Under the pieces are notes generated by a model. That model was given only the letters and a program-made list of their open reading frames with translations. It did no database searches and had not been told where the DNA came from. A stretch of DNA of 64,000 bases from contig NZ_KE386571.1 of NCBI RefSeq assembly GCF_000427645.1, positions 124,001-188,000 of the forward strand. The letters are read 5' to 3'. The translations under genes were made by a program, and so were the position numbers. Source of the stretch: Sphingomonas phyllosphaerae FA2 (GTDB lineage: Bacteria > Pseudomonadota > Alphaproteobacteria > Sphingomonadales > Sphingomonadaceae). Each line of letters opens with the position of its first letter. The first letter of the stretch is position 1. This document shows, one piece after another, positions 53,025-61,490 of this stretch.

Positions 53025-54071
53025 CTATGCCGCCATCGTGAACGGCTCCAGCCCGGCCAATCGTGTCCGCACCGCCGGCACCGCCACCTGCCGCGGGGCC
53101 ATGCCGCGGACGTGGTCGGCGATCGCCTTGATATGCGCCGGGGTCGAGCCGCAGCAGCCGCCGAGCACGTTGACCTGCCCGGCAAACGCCCATTCGCCGA
53201 CCAGCCCTGCAGTCGTCTCGGGCGCCTCGTCATAGGCGCCCAGTTCGTTGGGCAGCCCGGCGTTAGGATAGACCATGATGAGCGTGTCGCACAGCTCGCT
53301 CAGCACCTTGACGTGCGGGCGCAATTGCTCGGCACCGAACGAGCAGTTCAGCCCGATCGTCAGCGGCCGTGCATGGCGCACCGCGTGCCAGAACGCCTCG
53401 ACGGTATGCCCCGACAGGTTGCGGCCGGACAGGTCGGTGAGCGTCATCGACAGCATGATCGGCAGGTCTCGACCCAGCGCTTCGCCGGCCTCGATCGCGG
53501 CCATGATCCCGGCCTTGGCATTGAGCGTGTCGAAGACGGTTTCGATCAGCACGAAGTCAGCGCCGCCTTCGACCAAGGCGTCGATCTGTTCGCGATACAC
53601 GTCTTTCAGATAATCGAAGTCGATCTCGCGATAGCCGGGATCGTTGACGTCCGGTGACAGCGACAGTGTCTTGTTCGTCGGCCCGATTGCGCCGGCCACG
53701 AAACGCGGGCGGCCGTCCTTGGCCTGATATTCGTCGGCGATGCGGCGCGCGAGCTTCGCGCTCTCGACGTTGATCTCGCGCACCAGCCCTTCGGCCCCGT
53801 AATCGGCCTGGCTGATGCGATTGGCGGAGAAGGTGTTGGTTTCGGCGATATCCGCCCCGGCCTCGAAATAGGCGCGGTGGATCGCCTCGGGCACCTCGGG
53901 CTTGGTCAGCGCGAGGATGTCGTTGTTGCCCTTCTGGTCGTGACCGAGCGTCAGCGTGCCGGCGTAATCGGCCTCCGACAGCTTCCAGTTCTGGATCTCG
54001 GTGCCGAACGCGCCGTCGGTGATTAGGATGCGCTTGGCCGCCTCGGCGTTGAAGATGTCGCGGATGGTCAT
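53025..54071 (-). CDS. metH: methionine synthase, homocysteine S-methyltransferase half
   Basis: 348 residues, the N-terminal barrel of MetH. ILITDGAFGTEIQNWKL starts the domain; ETNTFSANRISQADYG follows. The zinc cysteines are Cys243 (LNCSFGAEQL) and Cys306-Cys307 (GGCCGSTP). It presents homocysteine thiolate to the methyl-cobalamin half. ATG 54071 overlaps the metF stop by 4 bp. Confidence 0.95.
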   Translation of the reverse strand: MTIRDIFNAEAAKRILITDGAFGTEIQNWKLSEADYAGTLTLGHDQKGNNDILALTKPEVPEAIHRAYFEAGADIAETNTFSANRISQADYGAEGLVREINVESAKLARRIADEYQAKDGRPRFVAGAIGPTNKTLSLSPDVNDPGYREIDFDYLKDVYREQIDALVEGGADFVLIETVFDTLNAKAGIMAAIEAGEALGRDLPIMLSMTLTDLSGRNLSGHTVEAFWHAVRHARPLTIGLNCSFGAEQLRPHVKVLSELCDTLIMVYPNAGLPNELGAYDEAPETTAGLVGEWAFAGQVNVLGGCCGSTPAHIKAIADHVRGMAPRQVAVPAVRTRLAGLEPFTMAA

Positions 54072-55009
54072 GCCGCCGCCCTTTCCTGCGCCGGGCGCGT
54101 GCGGACGCCCAGCAGGTGACAGATGGCGAAGCTCAGCTCCGCCTTGTTCATCGTGTAGAAGTGAAGCTGCTTGACCCCGCCGGCATAGAGCTTGCGGCAC
54201 AGTTCGGCAGCGACGGTCGCGGCGACCAGCTGGCGCGCGGCGGGATGATCGTCGAGCCCCTCGAACAGCCGTAGCAGCCAGCCCGGCACGTCGGTGTTGC
54301 ACATCGTCGCCATCCGCGTGACCCCGGCGAAGCTGCCGATCGGCATGATACCGGGGACGATCTCCGCGCTGATCCCGGCCGCTGCGGCGGCGTCGCGATA
54401 GCGGAAGAAGGTTTCGGGTTCGAAGAAGAATTGCGTGATCGCGCGGTTCGCGCCCGCATCGAGCTTGCGCTTGAGGTTGTCGAGGTCGGCGGCAAGATCG
54501 GCCGAATTCGGGTGCATTTCCGGATAGGCGGCGACCGAAATCTCGAATGGATGCAGCCGGCGCAGCCCCTCGACCAGCGCGGCGGCATTCTCGTAACCGC
54601 CCGGATGCGGGGCGTAATCGGCGGCACCGGCGGGCGGATCGCCGCGCAGCGCGACGATGTGGCGCACGCCGGCCGCCCAATATTCCTGCGCGACCGCGTC
54701 GATTTCCTCGCGCGTCGCCTCGACGCAGGTGAGGTGCGCCGCGGCGGGCACGTTGGTTTCGCGCGCGATCCGCGCGACGGTGGCATGGGTCCGGTCCCGC
54801 GTCGAGCCGCCCGCGCCATAGGTGACCGACAGGAAACGCGGACCCAGCGGGCAGAGCGTCTCGATCGACTGCCAGAGGTTTTCCTCGGCCTTGTCGGTCT
54901 TCGGCGGCGAGAATTCGAAGCTGACCTCCACGTCCCCGCCGACGTCTGCGTAGAGCGGCGCTTCCAGCGCGCGCCGCGCCTCTTCGAGCTGATTGACCGA
55001 GAACGTCAT
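54068..55009 (-). CDS. metF: 5,10-methylenetetrahydrofolate reductase
   Basis: 313 residues. VEVSFEFSPPKTDKAEENLW is the MTHFR N-terminal signature; ITQFFFEPETFFRYRD and VPGIMPIGSF follow, with HFYTMNKAELS at the end. It makes the methyl-THF used by MetH. GAAGGCGG precedes ATG 55009, which overlaps the sahR-like stop by 4 bp (ATGA), so all three genes are coupled. Confidence 0.95.
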   Translation of the reverse strand: MTFSVNQLEEARRALEAPLYADVGGDVEVSFEFSPPKTDKAEENLWQSIETLCPLGPRFLSVTYGAGGSTRDRTHATVARIARETNVPAAAHLTCVEATREEIDAVAQEYWAAGVRHIVALRGDPPAGAADYAPHPGGYENAAALVEGLRRLHPFEISVAAYPEMHPNSADLAADLDNLKRKLDAGANRAITQFFFEPETFFRYRDAAAAAGISAEIVPGIMPIGSFAGVTRMATMCNTDVPGWLLRLFEGLDDHPAARQLVAATVAAELCRKLYAGGVKQLHFYTMNKAELSFAICHLLGVRTRPAQERAAA

Positions 55010-55944
55010 GCCGCCTTCACCTCCCGCACCGGTACGCCCTGTTTGCGCCCGAGCCACAATTTCACCGTCAGTTCGCCGCCTTCGAGCGTCTCGACCCGCT
55101 CCAGCGCCAGCCCTGCCTTCTCGAACCAGCCCGCGATCTGCGCATCCGCGAAGCCGAGCCGCGTATGCGCGTCGCGGGCGCGCAATTCCTCGCGATCGTG
55201 GCTGGCGAAATCGGCGATCAGCAAGCGCCCGAACGCATCGAGTACGCGCGCCGCCTCCGCGATCGCCGCGCCGGGTTGCTGCGCAAAATGCAGGACGTGG
55301 TGGAGGATCGCGACATCGGCGCCGCCATCAGATACCGGCAAGGCGTAAAGATCGGCTTGCCGTAGATCGGCCTGTTCCCCGATCCGCGCACGCGCCAGCC
55401 GCAGCATCTCACTGCTTTTGTCGATCCCCAGCACATGCGTCGCGGCGGGCGCGAACAATTCGATCATCCGCCCGGTCCCCGTGCCGATATCGATCAACCG
55501 CCCGAGCGGCGCGCTGCCGAGCAATGCGCGCATCGCGGCCTCGACCTGATCCTCCGCGACATGCAGCGAGCGGATTGCGTCCCATTCGCCGGCATGCGCC
55601 TCGAACCACGCCGCGGCCGCGGCCGCACGGTCCGCACGCACCGCCGAAAGCCGCGCGATATCCGCCTCGACCTCGCCGGCGACGCCATAAGCGTCGAGCG
55701 CCGCCAGCACCGGCGTGACGCGCGCCCGCTCGCCAAGCGCGACGAACACCCAGCTACCTTCCTTGCGGCGCTCCGCCAGTCCGGCGTCGCACAGAATCTT
55801 GACGTGGCGCGATACGCGCGGCTGGCTTTGCCCGAGCACCTGCGCCAGCTCGCCGACCGACAATTCCATCGCGCCGAGCAGCGCGACGATCCGCAAACGG
55901 GATTCGTCGGCAAGCGCGCGGAAGATATCGAGAGCCAGCTTCAT
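55006..55944 (-). CDS. sahR: ArsR-family regulator fused to a SAM-methyltransferase-like domain (SahR-like)
   Basis: 312 residues. Residues 1-95: ArsR winged helix (IFRALADESRLRIVALLGAM; LGQSQPRVSRHVKILCDAGL). Residues 140-300: class I methyltransferase fold (RLIDIGTGTGRMIELFAPAA; VAILHHVLHFAQQPGAAI). This architecture in front of metF-metH matches the SahR type of methionine regulators, which sense S-adenosylhomocysteine (family knowledge). The palindrome 55952-55973 sits 8 bp before the ATG. A TTGACC/TATATG promoter overlaps it, putting the likely transcript start right at the ATG, so the mRNA may be leaderless (inference). Confidence 0.87.
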   Translation of the reverse strand: MKLALDIFRALADESRLRIVALLGAMELSVGELAQVLGQSQPRVSRHVKILCDAGLAERRKEGSWVFVALGERARVTPVLAALDAYGVAGEVEADIARLSAVRADRAAAAAAWFEAHAGEWDAIRSLHVAEDQVEAAMRALLGSAPLGRLIDIGTGTGRMIELFAPAATHVLGIDKSSEMLRLARARIGEQADLRQADLYALPVSDGGADVAILHHVLHFAQQPGAAIAEAARVLDAFGRLLIADFASHDREELRARDAHTRLGFADAQIAGWFEKAGLALERVETLEGGELTVKLWLGRKQGVPVREVKAA

Positions 55945-55951
55945 GGCACCA

Positions 55952-55973
55952 CATATAAAGATATCTTTATATG
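55952..55973. promoter_or_regulatory. SahR-type operator, perfect 22-bp palindrome
   Basis: Arms CATATAAAGAT and ATCTTTATATG are exact complements with no spacer. It lies between a minus-strand TTGACC (55974-55979) and TATATG (55952-55957), so a bound protein would block the promoter. A near copy is at 671-692. Confidence 0.85.
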
Positions 55974-56071
55974 GGTCAACGCAGGACGCGCGTTGAACCT
56001 TTTCCTGCCATGTTTCGTTCGCCTTGCCGCTGCGGCTATTTTGCCGGCGTAACAAAACAGGGAGAAACCCG

Positions 56072-56368
56072 ATGAAGCGTCTTTTCACCACCGGCCTGAT
56101 TGCCGCCACCGCACTCGGCCTCGCGGCATGCAGCGAGCGTGCGCAGAACGAGAGCGCACAGGCGGGTAATGCGATCGCCGCCGACACCGCCGCGACCACG
56201 TCGAACGCCGTCAACGACGTCGATGCCGCGACCGATCGCGCGCTCGACAAGGCCGAGAACAGCCTCGACCGCACCGGCGACGCGCTGAAGAACACCGGCG
56301 ATCGCGCCGCCGACGCGACTGGCAATGCGATGGTGCGCGCGGGCGAGGATCTTCGCGACAAGAACTGA
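56072..56368 (+). CDS. small lipoprotein with heptad-like Ala/Asp/Asn repeats
   Basis: 98 residues. Lipobox LAAC (Cys20). The mature part is a single amphipathic stretch (TSNAVNDVDAATDRALDKAE; DRTGDALKNTGDRAADATGN) like small entericidin/Lea-type stress lipoproteins. A terminator follows directly. Confidence 0.75.
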   Translation: MKRLFTTGLIAATALGLAACSERAQNESAQAGNAIAADTAATTSNAVNDVDAATDRALDKAENSLDRTGDALKNTGDRAADATGNAMVRAGEDLRDKN

Positions 56369-56376
56369 TGCGACTG

Positions 56377-56407
56377 CCGCCGCGGTCGAAAAGCCGCGGC
56401 GGTTTCT
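56377..56407 (+). terminator. intrinsic terminator after the small lipoprotein
   Basis: A perfect 9-bp stem CCGCCGCGG / CCGCGGCGG with an 8-nt loop, followed by TTTCT. Confidence 0.82.
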
Positions 56408-56424
56408 CTGGCCGGAAGATCAGA

Positions 56425-57375
56425 ATGACCGAAAAGCGACGCCTCGGCGCCTCCGACCTGCGGATTACGCCGCTGGTGCTCGGCGGTAACGTCTTCGGCT
56501 GGACCGCGGATCGTGACGCGTCATTTGCAGTGCTCGACGCCTTCGTCGCGGGCGGTGGGACGATGATCGACACCGCCGATGTCTATTCCGCCTGGGTCGA
56601 TGGCCACCAGGGCGGCGAATCGGAGACGATGATCGGCGAATGGCTGCGCGACCGCGGCGTGCGCGATCGGGTGCTGATCGCCACCAAGGTCGGGATGCTG
56701 CCGGGCGAGGGTGGGGAGAAGCTGGCGCCGGCGCGGATCGTCGCGGCGTGCGAGGCGTCCTTGCGGCGGCTCGGGACCGACCGGATCGACCTGTATTTCG
56801 CGCATCAGGATGACGAGGATCAGCCGCAGGAAGCGGTTGCGGAGGCTTTCGCGACACTGGTGCAGGCGGGCAAGGTCCGCGTGCTGGGCGCGTCCAATTT
56901 CCACGCCGCGCGGCTGAAATCGGCGATCGAGACGGCGCGCGCCGCGACGCTGCCGCATTATCAGGTGCTCCAGCCCGAATATAATCTGGTCAGCCGCCAC
57001 AAATTCGAGGGCGAGCTGCAGGATTATTGCGTGACCGAGAATGTCGGCGTGGTGCCTTATTATGGTCTGGCCTCGGGGTTCCTGACCGGCAAGTACCGCA
57101 CGAACGACGATCTTTCCAAGAGTGTGCGCGGCGCACGGATGGGCGACCTGCTCGCCGGCAAGGGTGCCGCGGTGATCCACGCGATGGACGCCGTCGCGGC
57201 CGAGAGCGGCGCGACGCTCGCGCAGATCGCGCTGACGTGGCTGATCGCGCAGCCGGGCGTCACCGCGCCGATCGCGAGCGCCACCTCGGCGAAGCAGGTC
57301 GAGGAATTGCTCGGCGCAACTGCGATCCGGCTGAGCGACGATCAGCTCGAACGGTTGACCACCGCGGGTGCCTGA
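56425..57375 (+). CDS. aldo/keto reductase
   Basis: 316 residues. MIDTADVYSAW carries the catalytic Asp and Tyr of the AKR tetrad, IATKVG the Lys, and DLYFAHQDDEDQ the His; SNFHAARL and the C-terminal NADP-binding region TAPIASATSAKQVEELLGA follow. It reduces aldehydes or ketones with NADPH; substrate unknown. ATG 56425 is chosen because the family N-terminus RRLGASDLRITPLVLGG starts there. Confidence 0.93.
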   Translation: MTEKRRLGASDLRITPLVLGGNVFGWTADRDASFAVLDAFVAGGGTMIDTADVYSAWVDGHQGGESETMIGEWLRDRGVRDRVLIATKVGMLPGEGGEKLAPARIVAACEASLRRLGTDRIDLYFAHQDDEDQPQEAVAEAFATLVQAGKVRVLGASNFHAARLKSAIETARAATLPHYQVLQPEYNLVSRHKFEGELQDYCVTENVGVVPYYGLASGFLTGKYRTNDDLSKSVRGARMGDLLAGKGAAVIHAMDAVAAESGATLAQIALTWLIAQPGVTAPIASATSAKQVEELLGATAIRLSDDQLERLTTAGA

Positions 57376-57994
57376 GTGGCGGCCGCGACGCTGGCTGGCG
57401 CGGCTGACGCTGCTGCTGGTCACGTTCGCGGCATGGCCGGCACAGGCGGCGGTGACGATCACCTTCTGGAGCCGTGACTTCGGCAACAGCTTTCCGCACG
57501 CCTTCTTCATGCTACGCGGTACGCCGGACGCGGGCGGGACGCCGGTCGATGCCGCCTATGGCTTCACCGCGCGGTCGCTGACCCCGGCGATCCTGTTCGG
57601 CAACGTCGCGGGGCGGGTCGAGCGGCCTAAGCCAAGCTATATGGCGGGCAGCCACGTCCGCTTCTCGCGCACGCTGACCGACGCGCAATATGGCGCGATC
57701 CTCGCGCTGATCCGCGACTGGGACGAGCGGACCGGGGATGCGACCTACAATCTCAACAAGCGCAATTGCGTGACCTTCGTGCGCGAGGCGGCGCGCCGGT
57801 CGGGGCTGAACAAGGTAGAATTTCCGAAACTGATGAAGAAGCCGAGCGGCTATCTGCGCGCGGTGATCGCCGCCCAGCCGCAAGCGGTGACGGTGATCGA
57901 GCAGACGGGGAAAGAATATCTCGCAACGCTGCCGCCGATCGACGGCGTGGTGCCGGTCGACGCACCGGTGAGCACGCCGGGGAACCGGGATTGA
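57368..57994 (+). CDS. exported protein, DUF4105/Lnb-like cysteine enzyme fold
   Basis: 208 residues with a signal peptide ending PAQA. Features: PHAFFMLRG with a candidate catalytic His, then NLNKRNCVTFVREAARRSGL with a candidate Cys. The order resembles the DUF4105/Lnb periplasmic domain (papain-like amide or ester enzymes). This assignment is tentative. GTG 57368 overlaps the end of the aldo/keto reductase gene by 8 bp. Confidence 0.6.
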   Translation: MPEWRPRRWLARLTLLLVTFAAWPAQAAVTITFWSRDFGNSFPHAFFMLRGTPDAGGTPVDAAYGFTARSLTPAILFGNVAGRVERPKPSYMAGSHVRFSRTLTDAQYGAILALIRDWDERTGDATYNLNKRNCVTFVREAARRSGLNKVEFPKLMKKPSGYLRAVIAAQPQAVTVIEQTGKEYLATLPPIDGVVPVDAPVSTPGNRD

Positions 57995-58031
57995 TCCTGT
58001 CGTTTGTCCCGGCGGACGTCGGGGCGACGGC

Positions 58032-58670
58032 TTATGCGGCCGGCACCAGTTCCAGCACGTCGAGCGTCGATTCGAACGCCGGATAGGGCATCACCAGTCG
58101 CCAGCGTTGCGGGCCGATCCGCTCCATCCAGCCGGCGACGTCACGGGTTGCGTCGGCGCCATAGCCGTAAGCGCGGGATTCATCCCCGAGAATCAGCGTC
58201 CCCAGGAACGCGGCGCGGGTCGGGTCGGCACGATAGAGCAGCCCGACCTGCCGCTGTGAGCCGGTCGACTTGACCAACTGCACCGCTCCTCCGGGCGCGG
58301 CGGTGATCCGGCAATCGAACCACGCGTAAGCCGTAAAACCACCGCCGCCCTTCCCCTTGCTACCCAGCTTGAAGGTGCGGCAGCGATAAGCTCCGACCGG
58401 CGGCACGGGGTCGTCGAGCCCCGCGTCGATCGTGAACAATGCCCCCTGCGCGGAAAGATCGGCGGCGGCAACCGAACGCGCCTGTGCCAACGCCGCAGTC
58501 CATGCCTCGTACCACCGACGCAAACGGTCGCGATCGGCGGGGGTGGCGAGCCGTCGCCAGTCGGGTGCAGCGGCCAATTGGTCGGGTGGAGGCGGCGCGG
58601 TGGGTGGAGCAGTCGGACGCGCGCCGCAGCCGGCTAGGCAGAGGAGCAGCGCGCCGGCAGCGCACCTCAC
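58032..58670 (-). CDS. DUF4893 lipoprotein
   Basis: 212 residues from GTG 58670. Lipobox LAGC (Cys15), a Pro-rich linker, then the DUF4893 region (DRLRRWYEAWTAALAQAR; GAYRCRTFKLGSK; QLVKSTGSQRQVGLLY; FESTLDVLELVPA). A family seen mainly in sphingomonads, function unknown. The start overlaps the stop of the dehydrogenase gene, so the two are coupled. Confidence 0.8.
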   Translation of the reverse strand: MRCAAGALLLCLAGCGARPTAPPTAPPPPDQLAAAPDWRRLATPADRDRLRRWYEAWTAALAQARSVAAADLSAQGALFTIDAGLDDPVPPVGAYRCRTFKLGSKGKGGGGFTAYAWFDCRITAAPGGAVQLVKSTGSQRQVGLLYRADPTRAAFLGTLILGDESRAYGYGADATRDVAGWMERIGPQRWRLVMPYPAFESTLDVLELVPAA

Positions 58671-59452
58671 GCTGCGGTCCAGCCGCCGTCGACCGACAGG
58701 TTTGAACCGGTGATCGCCTTCGCCTCGTCGCGGCACAGGAACAGCGCGAGCGCGGCGACCTGTTCGGGAGTGACGAACTCCTTGGTCGGCTGCGCGGCGA
58801 GCAGCACGTCGTCGATCACCTGTTCGCGCGTTAGCCCGCGCGCCTTCATCGTGTCCGGGATCTGCTGCTCGACCAGCGGCGTCCAGACATAGCCGGGCGA
58901 GATGCAATTGGCCGTGATCCCCTGCTGTGCGGTTTCCAGCGCGACGGTCTTGGTCAGCCCGACCAGCCCGTGCTTGGCGGCGACATAGGCGGACTTGTTG
59001 GGGCTGGCGACGAGGCTGTGCGCCGAGGCGGTGGAGACGATCCGGCCCCAGCCGCGTTCGCGCATGTGCGGTATCGCGGCGCGCATCATGTGGAACGGGC
59101 CAGTGAGGTTGAGCGCGATGATCGCGTCCCACTTCTCGGGCGGGAAATCGGCGATGCCGCAGACGTGCTGGATGCCGGCATTGTTGATGACGATGTCCGG
59201 GCCGCCCCACGCCTCGTGCGCGCGCGCCACCAGCGCGGCGATCGCGGCGGGATCGCCGGCGTCCGCCGCATCGTATAACACCTCGCCGACACCGAGCGCG
59301 TCTACGCCGGCGCGCGCCTTCTCGATCGCGTCGGGCTCGCCGAACCCGTTGAGCATGACGTGTGCACCCGCTCCGGCCAGCGCGCGCGCCACCGCCAGTC
59401 CGATGCCCGAGGTCGATCCGGTGACGATCGCGCTCTTGCCGTTCAGGAACAT
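58667..59452 (-). CDS. bdhA: D-3-hydroxybutyrate dehydrogenase
   Basis: 261 residues, the exact size of the family. TGSTSGIG, NNAGIQHV, STASAHSLVASPNKSAYVAAKHG and the end VDGGWTAA are characteristic of NAD-dependent 3-hydroxybutyrate dehydrogenases. It oxidises D-3-hydroxybutyrate to acetoacetate, used in polyhydroxybutyrate turnover. ATG 59452 is preferred. Confidence 0.94.
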   Translation of the reverse strand: MFLNGKSAIVTGSTSGIGLAVARALAGAGAHVMLNGFGEPDAIEKARAGVDALGVGEVLYDAADAGDPAAIAALVARAHEAWGGPDIVINNAGIQHVCGIADFPPEKWDAIIALNLTGPFHMMRAAIPHMRERGWGRIVSTASAHSLVASPNKSAYVAAKHGLVGLTKTVALETAQQGITANCISPGYVWTPLVEQQIPDTMKARGLTREQVIDDVLLAAQPTKEFVTPEQVAALALFLCRDEAKAITGSNLSVDGGWTAA

Positions 59453-59577
59453 TGCCGGGCCTTTCACACCTGAGTTTCGCCCATCAATCGGCGAGCGGGG
59501 CGGCGGTTGCAACCCGCAGCGGGGTGCACGCATTCATGCCGCAACGGTAACGATTGGCCTTTGCAGGGGAGGCGGAC

Positions 59578-60480
59578 ATGCGGCTCGACGATTATGACAA
59601 TGATATCAATGTCGGCGAGGCCCGCGGTGGCGGTGGGCTTGGCGGTGGCGGGGGCGGGGGATTTCTGTTGGGGCTGCTGCCGCTGATCGGTAGTCGCTTC
59701 GGCTGCGGCGGGATTGTGGTGGTGTTGCTGCTGCTCGCGGTGTTCGGCGGGCTCGGTAATCTCGGTGGAATGCTGGGCGGTGGCAGCGGCAGCGCGCCGC
59801 AGGTGAGCGCGCCGTCGCGGGAGACGGTGCAGCAGGTCTGCGACGTCTCGACCGCGCGCCGCGATACGTGCCGCGCGTTTAGCAACGCGCAGAACACGTG
59901 GGAAAAGATCTTTGCGAGCCAGAACCAGCAGTTCAGCCCGCCGAAGCTGCAATTTTTCAGCGGCAGCGGTCAATCGGGCTGTGGCGCGGCAATGTCGGCG
60001 ATGGGCCCGTTCTACTGCCCCACGGATCGCGGCATCTACCTCGACACCAGCTTCTTCGACGAACTGGCCAACAAGTACAAGGCGGGCGGCGACTTTGCGC
60101 AATATTACGTGATTGCGCATGAATTCGGCCACCACATTCAGAACCTGCTCGGCACCTCGACGGAGGTGCAACAGGCGCAGCGACGCGCGAGCGAGGCGGA
60201 GGGCAACGCGCTGTCGGTGCGGCTGGAATTGCAGGCGGATTGCTACGCCGGCGTCTGGGCGTCGATGAACCGCGACCGGCTCGATCCGGGCGATGTGGAG
60301 GAGGGGATGCGCGCGGCGCAGGCGATCGGCGACGACACGTTGCAGCGGCAGGCGCAGGGGCGTGTGGTGCCCGACAGCTTCACGCATGGCACCTCCGCGC
60401 AGCGGCAGGCATGGCTGCGGCGCGGGATCGAGAGCAACGGAAATCCGGGGGTGTGCGACACCTTCTCGGGCGCGATCTGA
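59578..60480 (+). CDS. ypfJ: neutral zinc metallopeptidase, YpfJ family
   Basis: 300 residues. A Gly-rich N-terminus leads into one membrane helix (GCGGIVVVLLLLAVFGGLG), then the catalytic domain with YYVIAHEFGHHIQNLLG (His181, Glu182, His185) and RLELQADCYAGVWA supplying the third ligand. Periplasm-facing. Four conserved Cys in the domain. The physiological substrate is unknown. Confidence 0.92.
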   Translation: MRLDDYDNDINVGEARGGGGLGGGGGGGFLLGLLPLIGSRFGCGGIVVVLLLLAVFGGLGNLGGMLGGGSGSAPQVSAPSRETVQQVCDVSTARRDTCRAFSNAQNTWEKIFASQNQQFSPPKLQFFSGSGQSGCGAAMSAMGPFYCPTDRGIYLDTSFFDELANKYKAGGDFAQYYVIAHEFGHHIQNLLGTSTEVQQAQRRASEAEGNALSVRLELQADCYAGVWASMNRDRLDPGDVEEGMRAAQAIGDDTLQRQAQGRVVPDSFTHGTSAQRQAWLRRGIESNGNPGVCDTFSGAI

Positions 60481-60513
60481 GGTTGGCGGGGGCGGAGCAT
60501 TGCCCGCCCCAGC

Positions 60514-60588
60514 GTCGTCATTGCGAGCGAAGCGAAGCAATCCAGGGCGTCCTGATCTGGCCCTGGATTGCTTCGCTTGCAATGACGA
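60514..60588. repeat. family B palindromic repeat, copy 2
   Basis: GTCGTCATTGCGAGCGAAGC to GCTTCGCTTGCAATGACGA, with AGCAATCCAGGGC / CCCTGGATTGCT paired inside. Followed 12 bp later by a family A copy, as at 39108-39266. Confidence 0.85.
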
Positions 60589-60600
60589 AATAATCACCTT

Positions 60601-60690
60601 GTCGCCCCGGACTTGATCCGGGGCCCCGCTGTTTTTTTGTCAGCTGAAGGCAGGAAGAAGCGGGGTCCCGGATCAAGTCCAGGACGACAA
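60601..60690. repeat. family A palindromic repeat, copy 5
   Basis: GTCGCCCCGGACTTGATCCG at the left end and CGGATCAAGTCCAGGACGAC at the right; GGGGCCCCGCT / AGCGGGGTCCC also pair. It is the best preserved copy and sits between convergent genes. Confidence 0.85.
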
Positions 60691-60713
60691 AAGAAAGCCT
60701 TTCTGCTCAACAA

Positions 60714-61391
60714 TCAGCGGCGGAACGGGTCCTCGAACGCGGGACGTGCTGGGGCGTCGCTCTCGACGCCATTCTCGGCGTCGCGCGCGGCCTGCTCGCG
60801 CTGGGCGCGCAGCGACGCGATCAGCGCCTCGCGGTCGCCGTCGAGGCGCGTGTCGGTCGGCGCCTGCTCGATCCCGGCCGCCTTCGCTGCCTTGTTGACC
60901 GCGGCGTCCAGCTCGCGCTGCGTGGTCAGGCCCAGCGTCACCGGGTCCTTCGGCGTGATGTTGCCGATGTTCCAGTGGCTGCGGTCGCGGATCGCCGCAA
61001 TCGTCGTGCGCGTGGTGCCGATCAGGTTGCTGATCGCGCCGTCCGAAATCTCCGGGTGGTTGCGGATGATCCAGGCGATGCCGTCGGGCTTGTCCTGCCG
61101 CTTGCTGACCGGCGTGTAGCGCGGGCCCTTGGTGCGGCGCACCTGATCCGGGCCCTTGGTCATCGTCATGCGATAGTTCGGGTTGGCCTGCGCCTTGTCG
61201 ATCTCTTCCTGCGTCAGCTCGTGCGCGCGGACGGGATCGCGCCCGGTCAGCTTGGTCGCGGCAGTGTCGTCGGCGATCGCCTGCACCTCGAGGATATGCA
61301 GCCCGCAGAAGTCGGCGATCTGCTCGAAGGACAGCGCGGTATTGTCGACGAGCCACGAGGCGGTCGCGTGGGGCATGAGCGGCTGGGCCAT
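60714..61391 (-). CDS. trcR: TrcR-like (DUF1013) transcriptional regulator
   Basis: 225 residues. The DUF1013 core is evident: LMPHATASWLVDNTALSFEQ, IADFCGLHILEVQAIADDTA, PDGIAWIIRNHPEISDGAIS and LIGTTRTTIAAIRDRSHWN. In Caulobacter the homologue TrcR binds RNA polymerase and influences cell-cycle gene expression (established for that species). GGAG precedes ATG 61391; a start at 61406 is possible. Conserved throughout alphaproteobacteria. Confidence 0.92.
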   Translation of the reverse strand: MAQPLMPHATASWLVDNTALSFEQIADFCGLHILEVQAIADDTAATKLTGRDPVRAHELTQEEIDKAQANPNYRMTMTKGPDQVRRTKGPRYTPVSKRQDKPDGIAWIIRNHPEISDGAISNLIGTTRTTIAAIRDRSHWNIGNITPKDPVTLGLTTQRELDAAVNKAAKAAGIEQAPTDTRLDGDREALIASLRAQREQAARDAENGVESDAPARPAFEDPFRR

Positions 61392-61410
61392 GCGGACAGT
61401 CTCCATAAAT

Positions 61411-61439
61411 GCAAAGGGCCGCCCCTTCCCGGAGCGGCC
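61411..61439 (-). terminator. hairpin terminator after the glycosyltransferase
   Basis: Minus-strand stem GGCCGCTCC / GGGGCGGCC (one G-T wobble) with 5-nt loop, followed by CTTTGCATTT. Located between the glycosyltransferase stop and the trcR start. Confidence 0.65.
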
Positions 61440-61490
61440 GCCTGTTACCAAGGGACTTAGTGCGTGGCGCGCGTTAGGGCAAGCGCGCGC

